Assembly (NCBI RefSeq): GCF_024205745.1
Contig: NZ_CP073117.1
Location: 1,302,001 to 1,366,000 of the forward strand
Reading direction: 5' to 3'
Source: Neisseria subflava
GTDB lineage: Bacteria; Pseudomonadota; Gammaproteobacteria; Burkholderiales; Neisseriaceae
Length of the DNA: 64,000 nt
In this document: piece by piece, positions 8,593 through 21,009 of the stretch
Numbering within the stretch: the first letter of the stretch is position 1
Layout: each line of letters begins with the position of its first letter
Notes under the pieces: model-generated
Told to the model about the DNA's origin: nothing
The model's database searches: none
What the model saw: the letters and a program-made list of their open reading frames with translations, nothing else
Program-made: the position numbers and the translations under genes

Positions 8593-9783
8593 ATGGATAC
8601 TCAATCAGAAAAAAATAATGTCCAAAAAGAACCGGAAGTAGCCGCTTCCGGCGCTAAAACGCATCGCAAACGCAATTTGGTCATCGTTACACTTCTATTC
8701 CTTATTACGGCAGCCGGATTCGCTTTGGCGTATTTCCTGTTTTGGCAGCATGAAGAAGAAACTGAAGATGCTTATGTGGCCGGTCATTTGGTGATGATTA
8801 CGCCGCAGGTGAACGGCACGGTGCGCAAAGTTATGTATGACGATACGGATGTCGTGAAAAAAGGTGATGTTTTGGTGGCTTTGGACGACAGCGATTTTCA
8901 GCTGGCATACGATCGCGCGCAAAATGAATTAATTCAGGCCATTCGTCAAAACAAACAGCAAACTGCGGTCAATTCAAAAGCCAAAGCGCAAGTGTTGTTG
9001 CGTAAAGCCGATTTGGCCCGTGCACAAGCCGATTTGCGCCGCCGTGAATCTTTGGCGGGTACGGAAGCGGTTTCCGGCGAAGAACTCAGCCATGCCCGCG
9101 CCGCTGTAGTTCAGGCTCAGGCTGCATTGAAAGCGGTTGAGGCGGAAGAAGTTTCTGCTCAGGCATCGTTGGGCAACAATATTCCTCTGCGCCAACAACC
9201 GGCAGTTCAGACGGCCATCAGCCACATCAAAGACGCTTGGCTGAACCTGCAACGTACGCAAATCCGTTCGCCGATTAGCGGCCAAATTGCCAAACGCAAT
9301 GTCCAAGTCGGCCAACGTATCGCACAAGGTACGCCGATGATGGCCGTTGTGCCCCTGTCTGAATTGTGGGTGGATGCCAACTTTAAAGAATCGCAACTGC
9401 GCAAAATGAAAATCGGCCAGCCTGTTGAAATGACAGCCGATTTGTACGGCAGTAAAGTAGTTTACCATGGCAAGGTAATGGGCTTGTCGGCCGGTACGGG
9501 TAGTGCGTTCTCATTACTGCCGGCGCAAAACGCAACGGGCAACTGGATTAAAGTTGTGCAACGTGTGCCGGTGCGTATCAGTTTGGATGCCAAAGAATTG
9601 CAACAAAATCCGCTCCGTGTCGGTTTGTCGATGACTGTTAAAGTCGATATTGCCGAGAAGGGCAGCGGTAAAGCCATGACTGCCGAAGCGGAACGAAATA
9701 CTGCATTGCCGGAAACGGAAAGTGTGGATTGGAAAGCCGCCGATGCTTTAGTCGATAAAATCTTCGAGCAATACGCAAAATAA
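8593..9783 (+). CDS. emrA: EmrA-type membrane fusion protein (HlyD family)
   Basis: A 396-aa periplasmic adaptor. The start at ATG 8593 gives a short cytoplasmic tail, one transmembrane helix (LVIVTLLFLITAAGFALAYF, about residues 36-55), a lipoyl half-motif (AYVAGHLVMITPQVNGTVRKV), a long helical hairpin (about residues 110-210), the second lipoyl half (RSPISGQIAKRNVQVGQ) and a beta-barrel domain. This order is that of EmrA/FarA. It links the inner-membrane EmrB transporter to the outer-membrane factor encoded upstream. One DUS core lies inside at about 9206. An upstream TTG in frame (8515) is less likely because it would add a basic stretch with no family match. Confidence 0.92.
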   Translation: MDTQSEKNNVQKEPEVAASGAKTHRKRNLVIVTLLFLITAAGFALAYFLFWQHEEETEDAYVAGHLVMITPQVNGTVRKVMYDDTDVVKKGDVLVALDDSDFQLAYDRAQNELIQAIRQNKQQTAVNSKAKAQVLLRKADLARAQADLRRRESLAGTEAVSGEELSHARAAVVQAQAALKAVEAEEVSAQASLGNNIPLRQQPAVQTAISHIKDAWLNLQRTQIRSPISGQIAKRNVQVGQRIAQGTPMMAVVPLSELWVDANFKESQLRKMKIGQPVEMTADLYGSKVVYHGKVMGLSAGTGSAFSLLPAQNATGNWIKVVQRVPVRISLDAKELQQNPLRVGLSMTVKVDIAEKGSGKAMTAEAERNTALPETESVDWKAADALVDKIFEQYAK

Positions 9784-9787
9784 TCTT

Positions 9788-9833
9788 TTCAGACGGCCTG
9801 AGTCTTTTATTGAAGGCTCAGGCCGTCTGAAAT
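9788..9833 (+). terminator. Extended DUS inverted repeat between emrA and emrB
   Basis: TTTTCAGACGGCCTGAGTC pairs with GGCTCAGGCCGTCTGAAA around a short loop. The stem goes beyond the DUS itself (GAGTC/GGCTC), making it stronger than most copies in the window. No T run follows, so termination may be incomplete. Confidence 0.6.
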
Positions 9834-9884
9834 ATTGATTCTCTTCAATCGACCGCTTTGGCGGTTGTCTTATAGTTTAAAAAT

Positions 9885-11411
9885 ATGAATTATCCGCCGT
9901 TACAAGGGTTTAAGCTGGTGTTGGCAACTTTGGCGCTCAGCTTGGCCGTATTTATGGAAGTCTTGGACAGCACCATCGCCAACGTCGCCGTGCCTGTTAT
10001 TGCAGGGGATTTGGGTGCGGCTACCACGCAGGGAACTTGGGTGATTACCTCATTTGCCGTAGCCAATGCCATTTCCGTCCCCCTGACGGGTTTTTTGGCT
10101 AAGCGGTTTGGCGAGGTCAAAATCTTTATCGCTGCTGTAATCGGGTTTGTCGTAACGTCATGGCTGTGTGGCATTGCACATAATCTTCAAGCCTTGGTTT
10201 TTTTCCGTGTATTGCAAGGCTTCATCGCCGGGCCATTGATTCCCTTGTCCCAAAGCCTGTTGATGGCTTCCTATCCGCCTGAAAAACGAACATTGGCACT
10301 GGCATTATGGGCGATGACCGTCGTTGTTGCCCCTGTATTGGGGCCAATTTTGGGCGGTTGGATTTCGGATAACTGGCATTGGGGATGGATTTTCTTTATC
10401 AATATCCCGATCGGGATTTTGTCTGCAACTATTTCTTGGAAGCAGCTTAGACACAGGGAAACTGAAATCGTCAGGGCGCCAATCGATTATGTCGGGCTGG
10501 TGTTGATGATCGTCGGTATCGGCGCATTACAAATGATGCTGGATAGGGGCAAGGAATTGGACTGGTTTGCCTCGGGAGAGATTATCGTTTTGGGCGTTAC
10601 CGCTTTGGTGTTCCTGACATATTTTATCGTTTGGGAGCTGGGCGAGAAATACCCGATTGTCGATTTGTCATTGTTTAAAAATAGAAACTTCACGATAGGC
10701 GTTGTTGCTACATCGTTGGGCTTTATGGTCTATATGGGCACATTGACCCTGCTGCCTTTGGTGTTGCAATCAAATCTCGGCTATACCGCTACTTGGGCTG
10801 GTCTGGCTGCTGCACCGGTGGGCTTCCTGCCGATTATTCTGTCGCCGATTATCGGTAAGTTCGGCAATCGTGTCGATATGCGCTTGTTTGTCAGTGCCAG
10901 CTTCTTGGTATTTGCCTACACATTCCATTGGCGAACCGATTTCTATGCCGGTATGGATATGAGCAACGTCGTTTGGCCGCAGTTTTGGCAGGGTTTAGGC
11001 GTAGCCATGTTCTTCCTGCCTTTGACCAGTATCACCTTGTCTCATATGAAAGGCAACCAAATTGCCTCGGCCAGTAGCTTGTCTAACTTCTTGCGTGTCT
11101 TTATGGGCGGTGTCGGAGTATCTGTTGTCAGTACCATGTGGGAACGACGCGAAGCTCTGCACCATACTCAACTGACCGAACATGTTAACTTATTGTCCTC
11201 AATCAGTAACCAATCTATTCAAGGCATGATGGCCAATGGTCTGAGCAAGGAGCAGGCTTTGGTGGCAATAAATAGCACCATTTCCCAACAAGGCTTTATT
11301 ATTGGCTCAAATGAAATCTTCTTGGCAGGCAGTATCATATTCATCAGCATGATCCCCATTATTTGGCTGGCAAGACCTCCGTTTAACGGTTCCGGCGGGG
11401 GAGGGCATTAG
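9885..11411 (+). CDS. emrB: EmrB-type drug:H+ antiporter (MFS, DHA2 family)
   Basis: A 508-aa, 14-helix major facilitator. Visible DHA2 signatures are the first-helix motif LDSTIANVAVPVIAGDL, then GTWVITSFAVANAISVPLTGFLAKRFGEVKIF, and motif C-like GPILGGWISDNWHWGWIFFINIPIG. It exports hydrophobic compounds with EmrA and the outer-membrane factor encoded upstream. Substrates cannot be read from sequence; fatty acids and detergents are known for FarB. The ATG has no recognisable ribosome site and TATAGT lies at 9871-9876, so a very short or absent leader is possible. Confidence 0.93.
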   Translation: MNYPPLQGFKLVLATLALSLAVFMEVLDSTIANVAVPVIAGDLGAATTQGTWVITSFAVANAISVPLTGFLAKRFGEVKIFIAAVIGFVVTSWLCGIAHNLQALVFFRVLQGFIAGPLIPLSQSLLMASYPPEKRTLALALWAMTVVVAPVLGPILGGWISDNWHWGWIFFINIPIGILSATISWKQLRHRETEIVRAPIDYVGLVLMIVGIGALQMMLDRGKELDWFASGEIIVLGVTALVFLTYFIVWELGEKYPIVDLSLFKNRNFTIGVVATSLGFMVYMGTLTLLPLVLQSNLGYTATWAGLAAAPVGFLPIILSPIIGKFGNRVDMRLFVSASFLVFAYTFHWRTDFYAGMDMSNVVWPQFWQGLGVAMFFLPLTSITLSHMKGNQIASASSLSNFLRVFMGGVGVSVVSTMWERREALHHTQLTEHVNLLSSISNQSIQGMMANGLSKEQALVAINSTISQQGFIIGSNEIFLAGSIIFISMIPIIWLARPPFNGSGGGGH

Positions 11412-11414
11412 ATA

Positions 11415-11446
11415 AAAGGCCGTCTGAATCTCAGACGGCCTTTTAT
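11415..11446. terminator. DUS inverted-repeat terminator, shared by convergent genes
   Basis: AAAAGGCCGTCTGA and TCAGACGGCCTTTT form a near-perfect stem, A-rich on one side and T-rich on the other. It can serve both emrB (plus) and the homoserine kinase gene (minus), whose stop is 8 bases away. Confidence 0.85.
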
Positions 11447-11453
11447 CTATATA

Positions 11454-12370
11454 TTATTTAAGACTCAAGAGCAGATCCCTAAATGCATTCGGATCTTTAA
11501 TAAACGTCATTTCTCCTGATTGAGGGAAATGAAAATCAAGCAGGCGAGATACCCAGAAACGAATACATCCGGCTCTTTGTGCAGTAGGGAAATATGCGCG
11601 TTCTTCATCGGATAAAGGACGTACGCTTTCGTAGCCGTGGATAAAGGCATCATAAAGGACTGGGTCTAATTTGTTATCAGCTGTTCGTGCCCAATCGTTA
11701 ACCGCAATTGCCAGGTCGTACATGAAATTACCGTTACACGCATAATAGAAATCGATAAAGCCGGAAACTTCATCTCCATTAAGCAATACATTATCCTTAA
11801 ATAAATCGGCATGGATAATACCGGAAGGCAAATGCCCCCTAGATTTTTATCTAAAGCAGCAATTTCAGATTGAAGCAGTGCGGCATCCTCGGAATCTAAA
11901 ACAGGTAGCAATTGAGTGCAGGCATCATGCCACCAGTCATCATAACGAGGATTTTTCATTTTTAAAGGAAAGTTTTGACCGGCTAAATGCATTTTGGCCA
12001 GCATTGCACCAGTATGAAAACATTGAGCTTCAGTTGGCCAGCCGGTATCTGAACCATTCAAACAAGTAACCAAACAGGCCGGTTTCCCGGCCAAAATAGA
12101 ATGCAGTCCGCCATCTTTACGAACAATCGGAGCGGCGCAAGCAACACCATTCAGGCTTAAATGTTGATTCAGTTCTAAAAAGAAAGGCAGTTCTTCTGAT
12201 TTTAAAACCTCAAAAACAGTCAATACATAACGACCCGTTGAAGTTGTCAAAAAATAATTACTATTAGTAATTCCTTGAGCAATCCCCTGCAAAGAAACAA
12301 AATCTCCCAAATCATATTGCAGTAGGAAATCACGCATTTGGGCGTCGGAAACACTGGTATAGACAGACAT
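11454..12370 (-). pseudogene. thrB: Homoserine kinase, interrupted by a -1 frameshift
   Basis: ThrB phosphorylates homoserine in threonine synthesis; this is the type II form with an aminoglycoside phosphotransferase-like fold. The first part (12370 to about 11840) has [19 protein letters not shown], the nucleotide-binding half. The second part, in another frame, has [17 protein letters not shown] (the catalytic HADLFxDN loop) and [18 protein letters not shown] (the metal-binding segment). The break lies at a run of five C (plus strand 11835-11839); a sixth base restores the expected reading [15 protein letters not shown]. All other residues are well conserved, so the damage is recent or is a sequencing error. 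As written, the product would lack the catalytic loop. Confidence 0.88.
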
Positions 12371-12460
12371 AGCAAACTCGAGGCTGATATAAAAGAATCA
12401 AAGAAACATCATACCAAAAAACAAGCACCAACAATATAAATTAAAGCGAGGGTCAAATTC

Positions 12461-12499
12461 AAAAGGCCGTCTGAAAGAGCAATTCAGACGGCCTTTGTT
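12461..12499. terminator. DUS inverted-repeat terminator before the rRNA operon
   Basis: AAAAGGCCGTCTGAA and TTCAGACGGCCTTT pair around a short loop. It lies about 90 bp upstream of thrB and 115 bp upstream of the first rRNA promoter, so it mainly insulates the rRNA operon from transcription entering from the left. Confidence 0.65.
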
Positions 12500-12615
12500 T
12501 TGTGTTTTTTGTATGTATGGATTGTATAGGAAGGTTGCTGGAGTTTTTTATAAAATAAAAACCCTGTTAAAACAGGGCGGTGGTTGGATTTTTGAAAATA
12601 TTTTTGCGAGAGGTG

Positions 12616-12644
12616 TTGACTGGTTTTGTTGTGAGGCGTATAGT
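12616..12644 (+). promoter_or_regulatory. rRNA operon promoter, upstream copy
   Basis: TTGACT (12616-12621) and TATAGT (12639-12644) are 17 bp apart. It precedes the second, stronger-looking promoter by about 108 bp, giving a tandem arrangement. Confidence 0.7.
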
Positions 12645-12724
12645 TCGGTTCTTCGCTGCTGACGCGGTGAAGAAAACGAAGCAGACAGTATAACACAGTT
12701 GGTTGAAATTTTCGATAATTTTAG

Positions 12725-12752
12725 TTGACATTTGCTAAATGTACTGTATAAT
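12725..12752 (+). promoter_or_regulatory. rRNA operon promoter, consensus copy
   Basis: TTGACA (12725-12730) and TATAAT (12747-12752) are both perfect consensus hexamers, 16 bp apart. Just downstream, GCTCTTTAAAAAAC (about 12760-12773) resembles a boxA antitermination site. The rest of the leader to 12893 shows no gene. Confidence 0.85.
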
Positions 12753-12893
12753 TCGATTCGCTCTTTAAAAAACAGATTACCGATAAGTGTGAGTGCATTA
12801 GGCCTCACACTGTTTGAAAGACAGACAAGATGATGTTTTAGACATTGTCCTGTCGGTTTCTTTGAAGCAGACCAGAAGTTATAAGTTAGAGAT

Positions 12894-14438
<1,545 letters not shown>

Positions 14439-14540
14439 GAGAAAGAAGAGGTCTGATGCATTCACACTTATCGGTAAACTGTAAAAGATGCGGAAGAGAA
14501 AAGCTTGAGTGAAGACAAGATTCGCTTAAGAAGAGAATCC

Positions 14541-14617
<77 letters not shown>

Positions 14618-14622
14618 AGAAC

Positions 14623-14698
14623 GGGGGCATAGCTCAGTTGGTAGAGCACCTGCTTTGCAAGCAGGGGGTCATCGGTTCGATCCCGTTTGCCTCCACCA
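14623..14698 (+). tRNA. tRNA-Ala (anticodon TGC)
   Basis: A 76-base cloverleaf five bases after tRNA-Ile, with anticodon loop TTTGCAA, T-arm GGTTCGATCCC and an encoded CCA. The Ile-Ala pair is the common spacer arrangement of proteobacterial rRNA operons. Confidence 0.97.
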
Positions 14699-15046
14699 AG
14701 AACTTTACAAATCAAAGGAAGCCTGCTATACTTAGCAGCTTATTTTGATTTGCGAAGTGAAATATCGACGCATCGATCTTTAACAAATTGGAAAGCCGAA
14801 ATCAACAAACAAAGACAATGAGTTTGTTTTGATTTTTTGTTCTTTGCAAAGGATAAAAAATCTCTCACAAGAGAAAAGAAAACAAACACAGTATTTGGGT
14901 GATGATTGTATCGACTTAATCCTGAAACACAAAAGGCAGGATTAAGACACAACAAAGCAGTAAGCTTTATCAAAGTAGGAATTTCAAGTTTGCTTCCCTA
15001 GTCAACGGGTAGGCAAACGAAGTCAAAGAGGTTCTTGAAATGATAG
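14699..15046 (+). other. Internal transcribed spacer between tRNA-Ala and 23S
   Basis: About 350 bp with no gene. It contains ATCTTTAACAAATTGG (about 14776-14791), a boxA-like antitermination element, and ends in the left arm of the 23S processing stem: TGATAGAGTCAAG at 15041-15053 is exactly complementary to 17927-17939. Confidence 0.8.
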
Positions 15047-17934
<2,888 letters not shown>

Positions 17935-18030
17935 TATCATTTGAAGAACTTCAAAAGATAAAAGCTTACTGACTGATTCAGTCATCACCAAATAATTGAT
18001 TAAGGCTTTACCGATTTGTAACAGTTTAAG

Positions 18031-18145
18031 TTTGGCGGCCATAGCGAGTTGGTCCCACGCCTTCCCATCCCGAACAGGACCGTGAAACGACTCAGCGCCG
18101 ATGATAGTGTGGTTCTTCCATGTGAAAGTAGGTCACCGCCAAACA
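18031..18145 (+). rRNA. 5S ribosomal RNA
   Basis: TTTGGCGGCC at the 5' side pairs with GGTCACCGCCAAA at the 3' side. The interior contains CCCATCCCGAACAGG, the conserved loop of 5S genes. It lies about 95 bp after the 23S. Confidence 0.95.
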
Positions 18146-18155
18146 CCCATTCTGA

Positions 18156-18183
18156 AGCCCCCGACTAATGTCGGGGGCTTTTT
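18156..18183 (+). terminator. rRNA operon terminator
   Basis: AAGCCCCCGAC and GTCGGGGGCTTTTT form a very GC-rich stem with a short loop and a T run, 10 bases after the 5S. It is not DUS-based. Confidence 0.93.
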
Positions 18184-18451
18184 ACATGCCTGTCGTTTCT
18201 GTCGGTTTGGTGATGGGTAACAGGTATTGTATGATTGCCCTGTTGTTATTCTTGAACAAAAGTACCGAAAGTTACGGTTAACTGTTTAGAATATTTGAAA
18301 TCAAACGATATTTGCGTTAATATGTCGTAAGCATTTATGCGGGTATAGGCTGTTGCCCTATCTGCGTATGTGCAGTGTTTACAGAGTGGGATAAAACCAT
18401 TCGGTAGACTTTATGACTGATTCAATCAAATATGTTATGGGAAAAAATCTG

Positions 18452-18739
18452 ATGAAGAAATTTTTATTTGGTGCATTTGCCGCCGTCTGTGCAGCGTTCT
18501 CTTTGGCTGCCGTGAACATCAATACCGCGTCTTCTGCCGAACTGGAGGCCTTGCCGGGTATCGGCCCGGCTAAGGCGAAATCGATTGTGGAATACCGTCA
18601 GAAGAACGGTGCGTTCAAATCGGTGGAGGAGCTGAAAAACGTGAAGGGCATCGGTGATGCGGTGCTGAACAAGTTGAAGGCGGAGGCGACGGTTTCTTCT
18701 GCCGCGCCTAAGACCGCACAGCCTGCCGTGAAAAAATAA
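18452..18739 (+). CDS. comE: ComE (ComEA-like) periplasmic DNA-binding competence protein
   Basis: A 95-aa protein with a Sec signal peptide (MKKFLFGAFAAVCAAFSLAA) followed by two helix-hairpin-helix motifs (LEALPGIGPAKAKSIVEYR and VEELKNVKGIGDAVLNKLK) and a short Ala/Lys/Pro tail. ComE binds incoming DNA without sequence specificity in the periplasm and is thought to ratchet it inward during transformation. ATG 18452 is chosen because it starts the signal peptide; an upstream in-frame ATG at 18413 would spoil it. In the gonococcus the comE gene is repeated, one copy after each rRNA operon, and this copy fits that arrangement. The rRNA terminator is about 270 bp upstream. Confidence 0.93.
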   Translation: MKKFLFGAFAAVCAAFSLAAVNINTASSAELEALPGIGPAKAKSIVEYRQKNGAFKSVEELKNVKGIGDAVLNKLKAEATVSSAAPKTAQPAVKK

Positions 18740-18761
18740 GCCTGACGGTTAACTGCCGTAC

Positions 18762-18811
18762 GCCGCCCTGATGCCGAACCGTTTGCCGGTTCGGGCTGAC
18801 GGGCGGCTTTG
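18762..18811 (+). terminator. Large hairpin between comE and comP
   Basis: GCCGCCC (18762-18768) pairs with GGGCGGC (18801-18807), and inside it CCGAACCG pairs with CGGTTCGG. Only TTT follows. It probably reduces read-through from comE into comP. Confidence 0.6.
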
Positions 18812-18920
18812 TATGGGGCCGGCAATGAGAGCTTGGACCAATGGGGGCCATTGGGTGAAAAGGGACAAACGGATAGCCATCCTGTCGGATGGGGATAAAA
18901 AGATAAAGGGAATTAAAGAT

Positions 18921-19415
18921 ATGTACTTAAAGGTATTTGACGGAAAACGGAATGGGACAACTGTGCAGAGGGGCTACTCTTTGATACAGCTGCTGGTGGT
19001 GATGCTGGTGGTTTCGATCTTGGCGACGGTGGCATTTACGGCCTATCGGGAATCGGTCCGCTCGGCCAACCTGCGCGCGGCGCATGCCGCCCTGCTGGAA
19101 AATGCGCGCTTTATGGAGCAGTTCTATACGAAAAAGGGCAGCTTTAAGCTGACGTCGACGAAGTGGCCGGAGTTGCCGGTCAAGGAGGCGGGCGGTTTCT
19201 GTATCAGGATGAGCGGCCAGGCTAAGGGGATCTTGGAGGGGAAGTTTACTTTGAAGGCGGTGGCGCTGGATAGGGAGGCGGAACCGAGGGTATTGCGCTT
19301 GAATGAGTCGCTGACGGCGGTGGTGTGCGGGAAGATGAAGGGGAAGGGAAGCTGTACGGACGGTGAGGAGATATTTAGGGGTAATGATGCGGAGTGTCGG
19401 CCTTTTATGGGGTAG
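18921..19415 (+). CDS. comP: ComP, minor type IV pilin and DNA uptake sequence receptor
   Basis: A 164-aa prepilin-like protein. The leader ends QRG, with cleavage before YSLIQLLVVMLVVSILATVAF, the hydrophobic pilin helix. The globular part contains ANLRAAHAALLENARFMEQFY and four cysteines (GFCIRM, VVCGKM, GSCTDG, AECRPF), the pattern of the two disulfides known in ComP. ComP sits in the type IV pilus and recognises the DUS. ATG 18921 has AAAGGGA 10 bases upstream. Position +5 of the mature protein is Gln, not the Glu found in most pilins; I cannot tell whether this is general for ComP. The codon choice is visibly richer in G than that of its neighbours. Confidence 0.92.
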   Translation: MYLKVFDGKRNGTTVQRGYSLIQLLVVMLVVSILATVAFTAYRESVRSANLRAAHAALLENARFMEQFYTKKGSFKLTSTKWPELPVKEAGGFCIRMSGQAKGILEGKFTLKAVALDREAEPRVLRLNESLTAVVCGKMKGKGSCTDGEEIFRGNDAECRPFMG

Positions 19416-19447
19416 AAATCTGATCTAAAGGGAGGATGCGGATAAAG

Positions 19448-19475
19448 AAAAAGGACGTGCTCAGGCACGTCCTTA
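19448..19475. terminator. Intrinsic terminator between convergent comP and uppP
   Basis: AAAAGGACGTGC and GCACGTCCTTA form a tight stem with a four-base loop. On the minus strand the T run follows, fitting uppP; it may also stop comP transcripts. Confidence 0.8.
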
Positions 19476-19487
19476 GAGGGAGAGGGG

Positions 19488-20312
19488 TTATTCGCTCCAA
19501 CTGACCCAGCCCAGCATCCAAGTAAGGAGAATCAGACCACCAAATACAATACGGTAGTAGGCAAAAGGCACATAGTTTTTACTGGAGACAAATTTCAGTA
19601 AAGCTTTTACTGCCAATAAACCGGCGATAAATGCTGCGATAAAGCCGATGGCAATTTGTCCGACATCTTGCAAGGTAAAGAGTTTGTAGTTTTTTAAGAT
19701 GTCGTAACCTGTTGCCGCAATCATCATCGGTACAGCAAGGAAGAATGAGAATTCAGTAGCTGTTTTACGTTCCAGCCCCCACAACATACCGCCCATGATC
19801 GTACTGCCTGAACGTGATGTACCAGGTATAAGGGCACAAATTTGGGCACATCCTACAACAAATGCGTCGATTGGGCGCATATCATCTACATGATTGACTT
19901 TGGGTTTGGCTGTTGCTTGGCGTTTTTCAACCCATAAAATGAAGAAACCACCCAGTACCAGCATGGTAGCAACGGTAATTGGGTTGAAAAGGTGTAATTT
20001 GATTTGTTTGCTGAACAATAGCCCCACAACCGCAGCCGGTATGAAGGCAATAAATAAATTCAGTACAAAGCGATTGGCTGTTCGTTCTTTACCCAATCCT
20101 TTTATGATATGGGTAAATCGTTGGCGGTATTCAAATACGACGGCTAATACGGCACCGAGTTGAATAGCAATTTCAAATACTTTTCCGTTGCTTTGAAAGT
20201 TCATTAAGTCACCGAATACAATCAAATGACCGGTACTGGAAATAGGGAGAAACTCGGTTAAACCTTCGATGATACCGAGAATAAGTGCTTTAAATAAAAT
20301 CAGAATGTCCAT
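19488..20312 (-). CDS. uppP: Undecaprenyl-diphosphatase (BacA/UppP)
   Basis: A 274-aa polytopic inner-membrane enzyme that removes a phosphate from undecaprenyl pyrophosphate so that the lipid carrier can be reused in peptidoglycan and polysaccharide synthesis. Both signature regions are present: [16 protein letters not shown] near the N terminus and [14 protein letters not shown] in the middle, holding the catalytic Glu, Ser/His and Arg. The last third is hydrophobic and ends [10 protein letters not shown]. Overexpression in other bacteria gives bacitracin resistance. It lies downstream of dsbA on the same strand with a DUS hairpin between. Confidence 0.95.
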   Translation of the reverse strand: MDILILFKALILGIIEGLTEFLPISSTGHLIVFGDLMNFQSNGKVFEIAIQLGAVLAVVFEYRQRFTHIIKGLGKERTANRFVLNLFIAFIPAAVVGLLFSKQIKLHLFNPITVATMLVLGGFFILWVEKRQATAKPKVNHVDDMRPIDAFVVGCAQICALIPGTSRSGSTIMGGMLWGLERKTATEFSFFLAVPMMIAATGYDILKNYKLFTLQDVGQIAIGFIAAFIAGLLAVKALLKFVSSKNYVPFAYYRIVFGGLILLTWMLGWVSWSE

Positions 20313-20316
20313 AAGT

Positions 20317-20344
20317 TTTCAGACGGCCTTGAGGCCGTCTTTCT
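20317..20344 (-). terminator. DUS-derived hairpin between dsbA and uppP
   Basis: AGACGGCCT and AGGCCGTCT form a compact stem with a very short loop just after the dsbA gene and just before the uppP start on the minus strand. T-rich sequence lies on the minus downstream side. Confidence 0.65.
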
Positions 20345-20356
20345 TTTGTTGAATAG

Positions 20357-20998
20357 TTAAAGTGGTTTTGAGGATTGTTCGCGGCGGACTTTGACGATGA
20401 GCTCGTCTATGGTTTTCATACCGGCTTTCCAGTCGGTACTGTTGAAATTGACTTTGTATTTACCACCGACGATGACAGTTGGTGTGTTTTCAATTCGATA
20501 AGTTTCCGTCAATTGCTGCATTTTTGCAGCAGCCAATGCGGCAGCAGGACTGTTGTAGGCTTGAAGCAGTTTTTTACTGTCAAAACCTGTCTGTTTATCC
20601 ACCCATGATCGGAATACATTGGTATCGGCCAGGTTGATTTTTTGTTCGTAAACTGCTTTGAAGATGACTGGATTGGCTTGATATTTTAAACCTGAAAGAT
20701 TGACGGCTGCGGCAACTTTGGCCAAACCCAACATTTCAGGCATCCAAACGACGTGCTCTGTCCGTAAGGAAACATCTTTAGCGAAGGTTTTGCTGTGTTG
20801 CAACAAAACTGGATCGAGATGGTAACAATGAACGCAGAAGTAGCCGAAAAACTCAAGTACTTCAATTTTGCCGGCTTGTTGCTGCGGAATAGGACGACTA
20901 AGAACAGTATAGTCCACACCTTCGGTAGCAGCTTGCGCACTCAGTCCGAACAGGCTCAGGCTGAGTGCGGCAATGGTTTGTTTTATACGCTGCTTCAT
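20357..20998 (-). CDS. dsbA: Thiol:disulfide interchange protein DsbA (soluble periplasmic form)
   Basis: The protein (213 aa from ATG 20998) has a signal peptide ending AQA before ATEG, a thioredoxin fold with active site CVHC (about residues 55-58), an inserted helical domain and the cis-proline segment ENTPTVIVGG. DsbA introduces disulfides into exported proteins. Meningococci have three DsbA enzymes, two of them lipoproteins; this one has no lipobox and so resembles the soluble DsbA3. A start at 21010 is also possible: there the ATG overlaps the stop of the upstream SPOR gene (TAATG), which implies translational coupling, and it adds four residues. Confidence 0.9.
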   Translation of the reverse strand: MKQRIKQTIAALSLSLFGLSAQAATEGVDYTVLSRPIPQQQAGKIEVLEFFGYFCVHCYHLDPVLLQHSKTFAKDVSLRTEHVVWMPEMLGLAKVAAAVNLSGLKYQANPVIFKAVYEQKINLADTNVFRSWVDKQTGFDSKKLLQAYNSPAAALAAAKMQQLTETYRIENTPTVIVGGKYKVNFNSTDWKAGMKTIDELIVKVRREQSSKPL

Positions 20999-21009
20999 CA
21001 GTGATTCCA

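Noticed and set aside
11830-11845. Phase variation of thrB through the C run
   Set aside because: Five or six bases are much shorter than the runs used for phase variation in Neisseria, and thrB is a cytoplasmic biosynthetic enzyme.
11454-12370. Two separate genes in the thrB region
   Set aside because: The two frames join into one standard homoserine kinase with a single added base. The right-hand frame has no start of its own before the catalytic loop other than an internal Met.
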